From the NCBI GenBank assembly GCA_027864655.1, contig JAQAZG010000002.1:397461-461460 (forward strand): a stretch of 64,000 nucleotides of DNA. The letters run 5' to 3'. Positions within the stretch are counted from its first letter, which is position 1. Each line of letters begins with the position of its first letter. This document shows, one piece after another, positions 58,098-64,000 of the stretch. Under the pieces are notes generated by a model. That model had not been told where the DNA came from. It worked only from the letters and a program-made list of their open reading frames with translations, and searched no databases. The stretch is from Oleispirillum naphthae (lineage in GTDB: Bacteria; Pseudomonadota; Alphaproteobacteria; Rhodospirillales; Rhodospirillaceae). Position numbers and translations under genes: made by a program.

Positions 58098-58217
58098 AGA
58101 AACTGTGAAATAGGCTATCGTAAGTACAACCTATTCCAGCCCTCTCACCCCCTCAGCCGTGCCCCATATGCTATGGTGCAACCGAACCCCCTCCCGCACC
58201 CCTCCAGACGCAACAAA

Positions 58218-58242
58218 GCCGGTGGCTGTCACCCCCACCGGC
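58218..58242 (-). terminator. Terminator on the minus strand
   Basis: GCCGGTGG and CCACCGGC arms (58218-58225, 58235-58242); on the minus strand the hairpin is followed by TTTGTTG. It ends the transcript of the small gene at 58295-58450. Confidence 0.6.
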
Positions 58243-58294
58243 CTGTCGTTGATGGCTCCTCAGCGACTCCCTGGCGGAGTCCTGGCACGTCCCC

Positions 58295-58450
58295 TCAGCG
58301 GACCTCCCCACTAGCCCTAAGCGCGGACCAGGAATCCCAGGCACGGAACCCAGGATCACGGCTGATGAACGCCTGCCCGATGAGTGGGAGGCGGAGGAAG
58401 ATGCCGTTGCTGTAGGTTTCGAGGATGAAGCTGCCAATCTTGATGTTCAT
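58295..58450 (-). CDS. Small phage protein (51 aa)
   Basis: ATG at 58450 with AGAGGGACC upstream. The 51 residues begin MNIKIGSFILETYSNGIFLR and go on LPLIGQAFISRDPGFRAWDSWSALRASG, a strand-turn-strand pattern with conserved-looking Trp and Gly. Small phage proteins of this shape are frequent beside antirepressor genes. Function unknown. The gap between it and the recombinase holds no other gene. Confidence 0.5.
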   Translation of the reverse strand: MNIKIGSFILETYSNGIFLRLPLIGQAFISRDPGFRAWDSWSALRASGEVR

Positions 58451-58620
58451 GGAGATGGTCCCTCTGAGGCTGGTGAAGAGGGCTACGCTTATGAGTCCTC
58501 GGGGAATCCAGCGTCAACAGAAAAATCAATAGAATCAATCCACCAGTGGATAAGTTTTCCTCGAACCTGTTGACCAGACTCACGAAACCGGGCCTGAAGT
58601 TTTTTCTCCAGGCCCTCCCC

Positions 58621-59286
58621 TCAACCCGCCTCAGCGACCTTGTCCAGCACCCGCTTGACCGTCGTTGCCTGCCATTCGCCGCCGCGTCGGGTCTTTACCC
58701 CCAGGTCATTCAGGTGGTGGGCGATCTCCCAGAGGCTCCAGCCCCGCGCCTTCATGTCGGCAACCTCTTGCCCGATCTCCCCCTGTGCCCACTCCCTGGC
58801 CCTCTCAGCGTTCGCCTGAGCACCCATCGCTTGGTTGACCTTCACCCCACGGAAGCCCCCGAGCTTGGTCCCTCGGGCCTTGGCTGCTGCCAGGGCTGCC
58901 TTGGTCCTGGCACTGATGGCTTCCCGTTCGTGCTGGGCCATGGCTGCCATGATGTGGAGGACCAGCTTGTTCGCCTCGGGCATGTCCACCGCGACGAAGT
59001 CCGTCCCTGCCTCCATGAGGTTGGCGATGAAGGCGACGTTACGGGCCAGCCGGTCGAGCTTGGCGATGACCAGGGTTGCCTTGAACCTCCGACAAGCTGC
59101 CAGGGCTGCGGCAAGCTGGGGGCGGTCGTTCTTCTTGCCGCTCTCAACCTCGGTGAACTCCCCGACCAGTTCCCAGGCTCCGCCATTGAGATACTGCCTG
59201 ACGGCCTGCTGCTGGGCCTCAAGCCCGAGGCCCGAGTGTCCCTGCTTGGCGGTGCTGACGCGGTAGTAGGCGACGAAGCGTTTCAT
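58621..59286 (-). CDS. Serine recombinase (resolvase/invertase family)
   Basis: A 221-aa resolvase-type recombinase. Catalytic Ser11 in YYRVSTAKQGHSGLGLEAQ, Arg79 and Arg82 in IAKLDRLARN, a HEREAISARTKAALAAAKARG long helix and a C-terminal HTH (SLWEIAHHLNDLGVKTRRGGEW). It could resolve dimers or invert a segment of the island. Independent of the tyrosine integrase at the island end. Confidence 0.93.
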   Translation of the reverse strand: MKRFVAYYRVSTAKQGHSGLGLEAQQQAVRQYLNGGAWELVGEFTEVESGKKNDRPQLAAALAACRRFKATLVIAKLDRLARNVAFIANLMEAGTDFVAVDMPEANKLVLHIMAAMAQHEREAISARTKAALAAAKARGTKLGGFRGVKVNQAMGAQANAERAREWAQGEIGQEVADMKARGWSLWEIAHHLNDLGVKTRRGGEWQATTVKRVLDKVAEAG

Positions 59287-59511
59287 GGTGGCTGCCCTGA
59301 TCTGTTACATGCTGCAATGAGCGTTGACTAGAGCGTAACACAGCAGGGAGTCGGGCTGTCAAGTGGGAGACGCAGGCCGCATGACGCGGCCATCCCCCAG
59401 CCTGTCGCGGCTGGCCTCTGTCGTGTGTCTGGTAGATCGCAGGAGAATTTTGAACGGCTGTCCCTGGGGAGGAAGCGGCCCCCAGTACGGGGGGAAACGG
59501 CCCACCAGCCT

Positions 59512-59658
59512 ATGACGATAGGCCGCTCAGATTTTTGCTCTGAAAATGTCGTGGCAAGTCTGCTTGGCGCAGGGGGAGCAGCAGTGGTATTTGTCGGAAG
59601 CTACTTATCAGTGCGTATCTGCCTAAAACAAAACGCGAAAGTGGAGGGGTGGGGATGA
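59512..59658 (+). CDS. Small single-span membrane protein (48 aa)
   Basis: MTIGRSDFCSENVVASLLGA (start at 59512) leads into one membrane helix (about residues 13-35) and a basic end. Its stop overlaps the next ATG by four bases, which supports translation, though the ribosome site is weak. A longer start at 59425 is possible. Confidence 0.45.
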   Translation: MTIGRSDFCSENVVASLLGAGGAAVVFVGSYLSVRICLKQNAKVEGWG

Positions 59659-60389
59659 CGACGAAGCAGAAGCTGGTGCTGCTGGAACTGGCGGCTGGAA
59701 TTACGGGTTGGGGTTGGATGATCGCGGGGGCTGGAGCCCTCTATTATGCCGTGCGGGCGATTGGATTCGATGGTTCATGGAAAGACGCCGGGATCGCGTT
59801 CGCAGTGAGTGGTGTCTGCAAGTGGCTAGCCAAGGGGTTCCAAGAGAACAAGATGCGGGTGACGTTCGTGGCGCGGATGGTCTCTGAGGGCATGACCGAG
59901 AAGGACGCGAATGACGCATGGTTCCGGTTCATTGCGCCCAAGGCCGGGAACAGCCAACCCGCTGCCCGGCAGGCCGAAAGCCCGGAGGAACGGACAGCAC
60001 GAATCATCAACGAGTACGCCAGTTACATAGAGGCCAACCCAACGGGGGATGAGATTCGGGATGTTTCGGAACTTCCCCATCCAAAGGAGACGATCCTTGA
60101 GGCATTGTTGGCAGAAATCAGGGTCGAGGGGGATAGGGGGCGTCGGGAGGCTATAGCTGCGTGTGCCGCGATGTTGGCGGATTACCAATCGGGCGTCGGG
60201 GAAACCCCGCTGACTTCTCTGGGGATCGACCTTTCCCAGCCGTTTGACGAAAATGTCGATGTCGCGGCTCTTGCGAAGCGGGTCGCCAACAACCCGGATA
60301 AAGGTCGGTACCAGGAATTCCTGGCGAAAGCCAAGGATGAGCGTCGGGAAATCCTTCGGAAAGTCGAAGCAGCGATGGCTGGCAGCTGA
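59655..60389 (+). CDS. Unknown protein with membrane N-terminus (244 aa)
   Basis: Start ATG 59655 with GGAGGGGTGGGG upstream. Residues 8-65 hold one or two membrane segments (LLELAAGITGWGWMIAGAGALYYAVRAIGF, AGIAFAVSGVCKWLAKGF); the rest is a soluble helical domain (ENKMRVTFVARMVSEGMTEKDANDAWFRFIAPKAG...) with an Arg/Glu-rich end. I do not recognise it. With the 48-aa and 126-aa genes it makes a cargo unit between the recombinase and the integrase. Confidence 0.65.
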   Translation: MTTKQKLVLLELAAGITGWGWMIAGAGALYYAVRAIGFDGSWKDAGIAFAVSGVCKWLAKGFQENKMRVTFVARMVSEGMTEKDANDAWFRFIAPKAGNSQPAARQAESPEERTARIINEYASYIEANPTGDEIRDVSELPHPKETILEALLAEIRVEGDRGRREAIAACAAMLADYQSGVGETPLTSLGIDLSQPFDENVDVAALAKRVANNPDKGRYQEFLAKAKDERREILRKVEAAMAGS

Positions 60390-60461
60390 TCGCGTCTTGT
60401 GTGACCGTGGTTTCAGTGCTGGTGGCGGCCTTTAAGCATCTGTCCTGACAAGGAGGCGTAA

Positions 60462-60842
60462 ATGATCGATGACGAAAAGGTTCCAGAGTTTAAGTTGGAT
60501 GAATTTGTGTACGGTGGAACTACTATTTCCAGTAGGTACAATAAATTCAAAGAAATACGGGCTATGGTCAAGGCGTTGGATGCTGTGAGTAACGAGGTGT
60601 GGCGTGACTCGATTATCAGCATCTGGTGTGATTCCAAGGCGGAGGCGATTTACACAGTCGAGTGTGCTGGTATGGATGCACATTTAGGGTGGATTGCGAA
60701 TGCGTTGGGAAATGCCTTCTACGAAAAGGTTGGAGGGCACAATGGCCTCGTGGTCAGGGGGGAAACGGCACCCGAAGAATGGGTGGCCCCCGCATGGAAA
60801 GGTGACGATTTGTATTATGCTACCCAGGAGAAGGATAGCTGA
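60462..60842 (+). CDS. Unknown acidic protein (126 aa)
   Basis: A clear ribosome site (ACAAGGAGG) precedes the ATG. The protein is acidic with WRDSIISIWCDSKAEAIYTVECAGMDAHLGWIANALGNAFYEKV in the middle. Its codons are noticeably AT-richer than those of its neighbours, so it may be recent cargo. It runs 23 bp into the convergent integrase gene. Confidence 0.65.
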   Translation: MIDDEKVPEFKLDEFVYGGTTISSRYNKFKEIRAMVKALDAVSNEVWRDSIISIWCDSKAEAIYTVECAGMDAHLGWIANALGNAFYEKVGGHNGLVVRGETAPEEWVAPAWKGDDLYYATQEKDS

Positions 60843-62121
60843 TCTTCTCCAAAGCATCCCGCTTGACCTCCAAGCTCGCACCACCTGAATAGAGGCCGTA
60901 GGTCATCGTTGGTTTGTCGTGGCCGATGATGTCCGCCGCCACGTTCTCGGGGACACCTGCGTTCTCCAGCAGGGTTGCTACGGTCTTGCGGATCGAGTGG
61001 AAGACGTGCTGCTCGGTGAAGCCGAGGGTGGTCTTGAGGCGACCGAAACGCTTGCCGATGGCATCGGAGCGGTCCCCGTACTTGTTCTCGGTCAGGCCCG
61101 GCAGAACGTAGCCGTCCGCCTTCGCGTTCTTCAGGAGGCGGTCCATCGTCGGCTTGAGCTTGGAGTGGATCGGGACCGTTCGCCGTCCAGCCTCGGACTT
61201 GTCGTGCAGGATGTCGAAGAAGCCGTCTCCGACCTCATTCACCTTGAGGGCACACAGGCTTTCGATGCGTCCCCCGGTCCACATGGCGATGCGGATCAGG
61301 TCCGCGAGGGTGTCATCCTTCCGGGCCTCGGCTGCCTGGAGGAGGTGGATGACGTCGGCAGGGGTGAACGGAACCCAGGACTCCGAACCGACCTTGCTCC
61401 CGTTGGCCTTCGGTAGTTGGAGTTGGATGAACGGCTGGTGATCGCTCTGCACGACTTCGATGGAGACGAGATAGGCCCAGTAGCCGCGAAGTTCTGACAG
61501 GATGCGGCGGATCGTCTTCGCCTTCTTCTCCTCCTCGGTGGCAAGGGCGTTTACCCATCGCTGGACTTCCTTGCCGCGAACGTCGGTGATGTAGGGGAAC
61601 TTCTCGGCGAACCGCTGGATGGTGGACCGCTTCATGTCTTTGGTCTTCGCCTCGTTGTCCAGCGTGGCGAGCCACTCGTCCAGGTGTTCCGTGAGGCGGA
61701 CGATCTTGCCGGTGGCGATGCCGAAGAAGCGTCCGGCTTCGTCGTATACGGGCAGGTCTGCCGCCCGAGGGTCGCGTTCATCGACGATGCCTTCGCGGTC
61801 CAGGACTGCTTCAACTCGGTCTTGTGCTTCATCCGCGATCAGGCCGATGACGATCTCGCGCTGGTCTTCGGGGGTGTCCGCCAGCACCTTGCGCCAGTAG
61901 AGCGCGTCCCTCTCGACATGATCCAGCGTTCCGCCCTTGCGGGCTGTTTCGATCTCGTGGAGCCAGCGGACTTCGAGAAGCGCGGCGCGGCGCTTCGCCA
62001 TCGTCTTGTCCTCGGTCTCCAGGCTCTTGAAGAACCGCTTGCCGCAGCCGAGCGCCTTCCTCACGTCCTCCGGGATTTCGTGGATCGCGTACCACCGCTT
62101 CCGGCGTTTCTCCAGGTACAT
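60820..62121 (-). CDS. Tyrosine integrase of the island
   Basis: A 433-aa phage integrase starting MYLEKRRKRWYAIHEIPEDV at 62121. The N-terminal arm-binding part resembles DUF6538; the catalytic residues are Arg in TGGRIESLCALKV, His-x-x-Arg in HSIRKTVATLLENAG, His in IGHDKP, and Tyr in TYGLYSGG. It integrates the island into tRNA-Ser. Two arm-type repeats stand just before its start codon, so binding of integrase there may also limit its own expression. A GTG at 62154 inside the repeats was rejected as start. Confidence 0.93.
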   Translation of the reverse strand: MYLEKRRKRWYAIHEIPEDVRKALGCGKRFFKSLETEDKTMAKRRAALLEVRWLHEIETARKGGTLDHVERDALYWRKVLADTPEDQREIVIGLIADEAQDRVEAVLDREGIVDERDPRAADLPVYDEAGRFFGIATGKIVRLTEHLDEWLATLDNEAKTKDMKRSTIQRFAEKFPYITDVRGKEVQRWVNALATEEEKKAKTIRRILSELRGYWAYLVSIEVVQSDHQPFIQLQLPKANGSKVGSESWVPFTPADVIHLLQAAEARKDDTLADLIRIAMWTGGRIESLCALKVNEVGDGFFDILHDKSEAGRRTVPIHSKLKPTMDRLLKNAKADGYVLPGLTENKYGDRSDAIGKRFGRLKTTLGFTEQHVFHSIRKTVATLLENAGVPENVAADIIGHDKPTMTYGLYSGGASLEVKRDALEKISYPSPG

Positions 62122-62129
62122 TCTCGCGG

Positions 62130-62155
62130 TTTCCCCCACACGTTTCCCCCACACG
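62130..62155. repeat. Tandem arm-type repeat, right end (TTTCCCCCACACG x2)
   Basis: Copies at 62130-62142 and 62143-62155, identical to the left-end pair and in the same orientation. It lies directly upstream of the integrase start on the minus strand. Confidence 0.85.
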
Positions 62156-62217
62156 TTATGTCCTTGAATATGGCGGAAATCAAGGCTTCTGCGGGGTTGG
62201 GGCGGGGGAGTCGGAAT

Positions 62218-62235
62218 GTCCCGGTCCCTCCGCCA
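62218..62235 (+). other. attR of the island: 3' end of tRNA-Ser
   Basis: An 18-bp exact copy of the tRNA-Ser 3' end (GTCCCGGTCCCTCCGCCA). The sequence before it does not continue the tRNA, so the complete tRNA is the left copy. Confidence 0.92.
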
Positions 62236-62276
62236 TTAGTCGCGGCGACTGTCCGAAAATCCCGCGATGCAGATAA

Positions 62277-62308
62277 AACCGCCGGAAAGCCGCCGCTTTC
62301 CGGCGGTT
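62277..62308 (+). terminator. GC-rich hairpin after attR, probably the old tRNA-Ser terminator
   Basis: AACCGCCGGAAAGC and GCTTTCCGGCGGTT form a 14-bp stem around a short loop. Before the island arrived this hairpin stood about 40 bases after tRNA-Ser, so it probably ended that transcript. Confidence 0.7.
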
Positions 62309-62657
62309 CTGCATTTGGCGCGCGGCGCAAAGCGAGGTGGAGACGTCGGGAATCGGCGCTTTTCCGTCGATGCCGCACCGCCATTCTCCGCGCTAGAGGA
62401 GCGGGGGTGTCGGATGCAAGAGAGGTTTATGGCGGACTCAAATCCGCAACTCGACGGCGGCTAGTCCGAATCGCCGAGAATGCCTCCGCGGGGAGGCCGG
62501 GCGTCACGGTCGCCCCCTCAAGTCCTGCTGCGCATTGCTCACGAGGGATCGTCGAGGACGTGGTCGTTCGTTACCGCAGCGCCGTCCAGCCCTTCCTCTT
62601 CGCAGCCGTCCGCAAAATCGCCGGGCACGCTTGGCCCTGCCTTAAGGAGGCCATACC

Positions 62658-62717
62658 ATGAAGGATGCCCGGACCTCTGACGCCAAACAGCGCAACAAGA
62701 TGCGGAACTCTCCATAA
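62658..62717 (+). CDS. Tiny ORF (19 aa) with a strong ribosome site
   Basis: AAGGAGG stands seven bases before ATG 62658; 19 codons follow (MKDARTSDAKQRNKMRNSP). It ends four bases before the first TGAC-N4-GTCA palindrome. It may be a small peptide or the start of a lost gene. Confidence 0.3.
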   Translation: MKDARTSDAKQRNKMRNSP

Positions 62718-62720
62718 AAA

Positions 62721-62759
62721 TGACTGAAGTCAATTTATTTCATAAAATGACCAAAGCCA
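62721..62759. promoter_or_regulatory. Operator-like pair, TGAC-N4-GTCA type (pair 1)
   Basis: TGAC-TGAA-GTCA at 62721-62732 and TGAC-CAAA-GCCA at 62748-62759; the second matches at seven of eight bases and its symmetry extends into flanking A/T. The centres are 27 bp apart. Confidence 0.65.
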
Positions 62760-63021
62760 TTTTTATGCTGGAAGCAGGCATGTTTTCGGGTGTCTTGGAG
62801 TTGGGGGGTCGAAGGCGGTTGAAGGCGTGTGCGCAGGCCGTCAGGATGGCGTGGCGCACGGCATGAGAATTACAATAATTAATTGATATATATATAATTT
62901 TATAAAAACTCTGCAAGACGCGGTTTCGCCTCGTTCAAGCGGGGCGGAAACGGCTGGCATCCGCCGGACGATCCTGGCGGGGGTGACCGGCTAGACGATA
63001 AAGGCATTGACGCTATCGATT

Positions 63022-63066
63022 ATAATGACTATGGTCATTATGCTATTGCTTATGACTGCGGTCATA
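63022..63066. promoter_or_regulatory. Operator-like pair, TGAC-N4-GTCA type (pair 2)
   Basis: ATAATGAC-TATG-GTCATTAT (63022-63041, 8-bp perfect arms) and TATGAC-TGCG-GTCATA (63051-63066, 6-bp perfect arms). The centres are again 27 bp apart. Such spaced palindromes are typical TetR- or GntR-type operators. Confidence 0.75.
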
Positions 63067-63489
63067 TATTTGTGGTCGAAAGAGTGTGCTGGGAGTGACT
63101 GGCGCACCACCCCTGGGTGGGCGCCTGGGTGGGCGGTCCGATCCCTATATCCCCTTTGTTTGCCGAGGTGCCGATGCGGAGACAGGTGTCGCTATGGGCT
63201 GGCCGCTAAATTGTTTAATAAGTGAACATATTTTCGCAAAATTTACATTTTCTGAACATTCATCGCGGGGGCGGGATAAATTTCCCGAAAGAAAGTGGCG
63301 AAAATCGCTGGCATGAAAGTTGCTTTATGCCTTTATGTCTAGAAAAACAAAAAAGGGAGGCGTGCCAATGGGGCGCGGAGAGGAATGCAGGACGATTTTA
63401 TCTGATAAAAATAGAATATAGTAAGTATTAAATCTGTATATCTTGCCGTTATATCAAAAATGAACCAACATTTTTCCGGATATATGCTT

Positions 63490-63518
63490 TTGTGATTGTA
63501 TATACTTTAGGTATATAT
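63490..63518 (+). promoter_or_regulatory. Possible sucC promoter
   Basis: TTGTGA (63490-63495) and ATATAT (63513-63518) are 17 bp apart in an AT-rich stretch, 154 bases before sucC. Several similar boxes overlap, so the position is uncertain. Confidence 0.35.
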
Positions 63519-63671
63519 ATTGAATTCCATGGATTACAGATGGAATTTGTTCGGTAGGGAGATGGATGGTCTTTCAAAAGAGTTCGTATGGAAGGCGCGG
63601 CGTGTCCTGGGCAGTAAAGAGAGCCTGCCGGGATGCTGCGAGGCGGCATTGATTAAGGAAAGAGCGGTTAG

Positions 63672-64000
63672 ATGAACATACACGAGTATCAGGCGAAGCA
63701 GTTATTGAAGGGTTACGGGGTCGATGTTCTGGACGGCGGGATCGCGCATTCGAAGGTTGACGCGTTCACGGTTGCGGAGCGTCTGGGCGGGCCGGTTTGG
63801 GTTGTGAAGTCGCAGATTCATGCGGGCGGGCGCGGCAAGGGGCGTTTTCAGGAAGCGGCGGCGGGCAGCGGCGGGGGGGTGCGTTTGGCGCGTTCGCCGC
63901 ACGAGGTGAAAGCGACCGCGGAACAGATGCTGGGTCACACCCTGGTGACGCACCAGACCGGCGCGGAGGGCCGTCGGGTGAAGCGGGTTTACGTCGAGCA
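63672..64000 (+). CDS. sucC: Succinyl-CoA synthetase beta subunit, 5' part
   Basis: The first 109 residues: [22 protein letters not shown] opens the ATP-grasp domain and [18 protein letters not shown] is the family signature; the beginning of the VYVEQ strand is at the window edge. It makes ATP or GTP from succinyl-CoA in the citric acid cycle. AAGGAAAG stands before the ATG. The HTGAE-type loop is slightly altered ([18 protein letters not shown]). The gene continues past 64,000, probably followed by sucD. Confidence 0.96.
   Translation, partial: MNIHEYQAKQLLKGYGVDVLDGGIAHSKVDAFTVAERLGGPVWVVKSQIHAGGRGKGRFQEAAAGSGGGVRLARSPHEVKATAEQMLGHTLVTHQTGAEGRRVKRVYVE

Larger units (their letters stand above)
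49104..62235. mobile_element. 13-kb genomic island in tRNA-Ser, podovirus-related
   Basis: The last 18 bases of tRNA-Ser (GTCCCGGTCCCTCCGCCA, 49104-49121) recur exactly at 62218-62235. Between them lie a tyrosine integrase at the right end, a serine recombinase, T7-like virion-core/ejection proteins, RNase HI, a ParB-like protein, an antirepressor fragment and several unknown or membrane proteins. Tandem arm-type repeats occur at both ends. No capsid, portal, tail-tube, terminase or polymerase gene is seen, so it is a remnant or a satellite, not a complete phage. Confidence 0.93.
62309..63671. other. Gene-poor region upstream of sucC
   Basis: About 1.36 kb without a convincing gene on either strand. 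The first 330 bases are GC-rich with shadow frames only; from about 62,700 on it is AT-rich and carries four TGAC-N4-GTCA palindromes, AT tracts (62,870-62,905) and a structured GC-rich stretch (about 62,910-62,990). Confidence 0.6.

Noticed and set aside
62910..62990. Riboswitch or structured RNA upstream of sucC
   Set aside because: Some pairing is possible (GTTTCGCC with GGCGGAAAC), but no known motif was recognised and it lies 700 bases from the gene.
1..64000. CRISPR array
   Set aside because: No regularly spaced direct repeats with unique spacers were seen; the short repeats found are too few and too close.

Overview
The window is high-GC DNA from an alphaproteobacterium, most likely of the Rhodospirillales type. 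The core genes support this: rplM-rpsI, argC, a class I aminotransferase followed by hom-glpX-recJ, an AarC-type CoA-transferase, a divergent dps/oxyR pair and the start of sucC. It is built of four blocks: a tail-bearing prophage, a chromosomal core, a genomic island in a tRNA-Ser gene, and the chromosomal region leading into sucC.

Block 1 (1-31,943) is a lambda-like siphovirus prophage whose left end lies outside the window. A leftward operon (1-1,583) carries small proteins, including an Acb2/Tad1-like anti-CBASS candidate and the start of a GapR/DUF2312-like gene. A CI-like S24 repressor and a Cro-like protein face each other, and both early promoters carry the same TGCGCA-N4-TGCGCA element. 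The rightward genes run through replication (CHC2 primase, a DNA methyltransferase with a 12-G tract, P4/D5-type helicase), packaging (TerS, GpA-type TerL), head (gpW, portal, fused ClpP-like protease/major capsid with an in-frame internal start, DUF2190), tail (tube, G/GT chaperones with a GGGAAAC slippery site, tape measure, DUF1833, NlpC/P60, J) and lysis (holin-like, GH19 endolysin, 3TM holin-like). A reverse-strand cassette in the tail genes encodes a membrane-anchored WYL-like protein, a lipoprotein and an XRE regulator. The right attachment site is the 3' part of a tRNA-His gene (anticodon loop to CCA), so the intact tRNA-His should lie beyond the left edge.

Block 2 (31,944-49,121) is chromosomal core: a CoA-binding protein, a catalytically degenerate phosphohexomutase homologue, ribosomal proteins, arginine/threonine-pathway enzymes, glpX, recJ, a GNAT acetyltransferase, tRNA-Glu(TTC), a succinyl-CoA:acetate CoA-transferase, dps/oxyR, a GST and tRNA-Ser(GCT).

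Block 3 (49,104-62,235) is a 13-kb genomic island in the tRNA-Ser gene. It is bounded by an 18-bp repeat of the tRNA 3' end, and both ends carry the same tandem 13-bp repeat TTTCCCCCACACG next to the tyrosine integrase. It encodes a T7-like set of virion-core/DNA-ejection proteins (1276, 189 and 92 aa) with RNase HI and a ParB-like protein, plus a serine recombinase, a DUF3102 protein and several small unknown and membrane proteins. No capsid, portal, terminase or polymerase gene is visible. It is therefore either a decayed podovirus prophage or a satellite-like element; this is the most unusual part of the window.

Block 4 (62,236-64,000) is a gene-poor stretch upstream of sucC. It has four TGAC-N4-GTCA operator-like palindromes arranged as two pairs, each with exactly 27 bp centre to centre, followed by the 5' part of sucC. 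All functional names rest on reading motifs and gene order; no database search was run.
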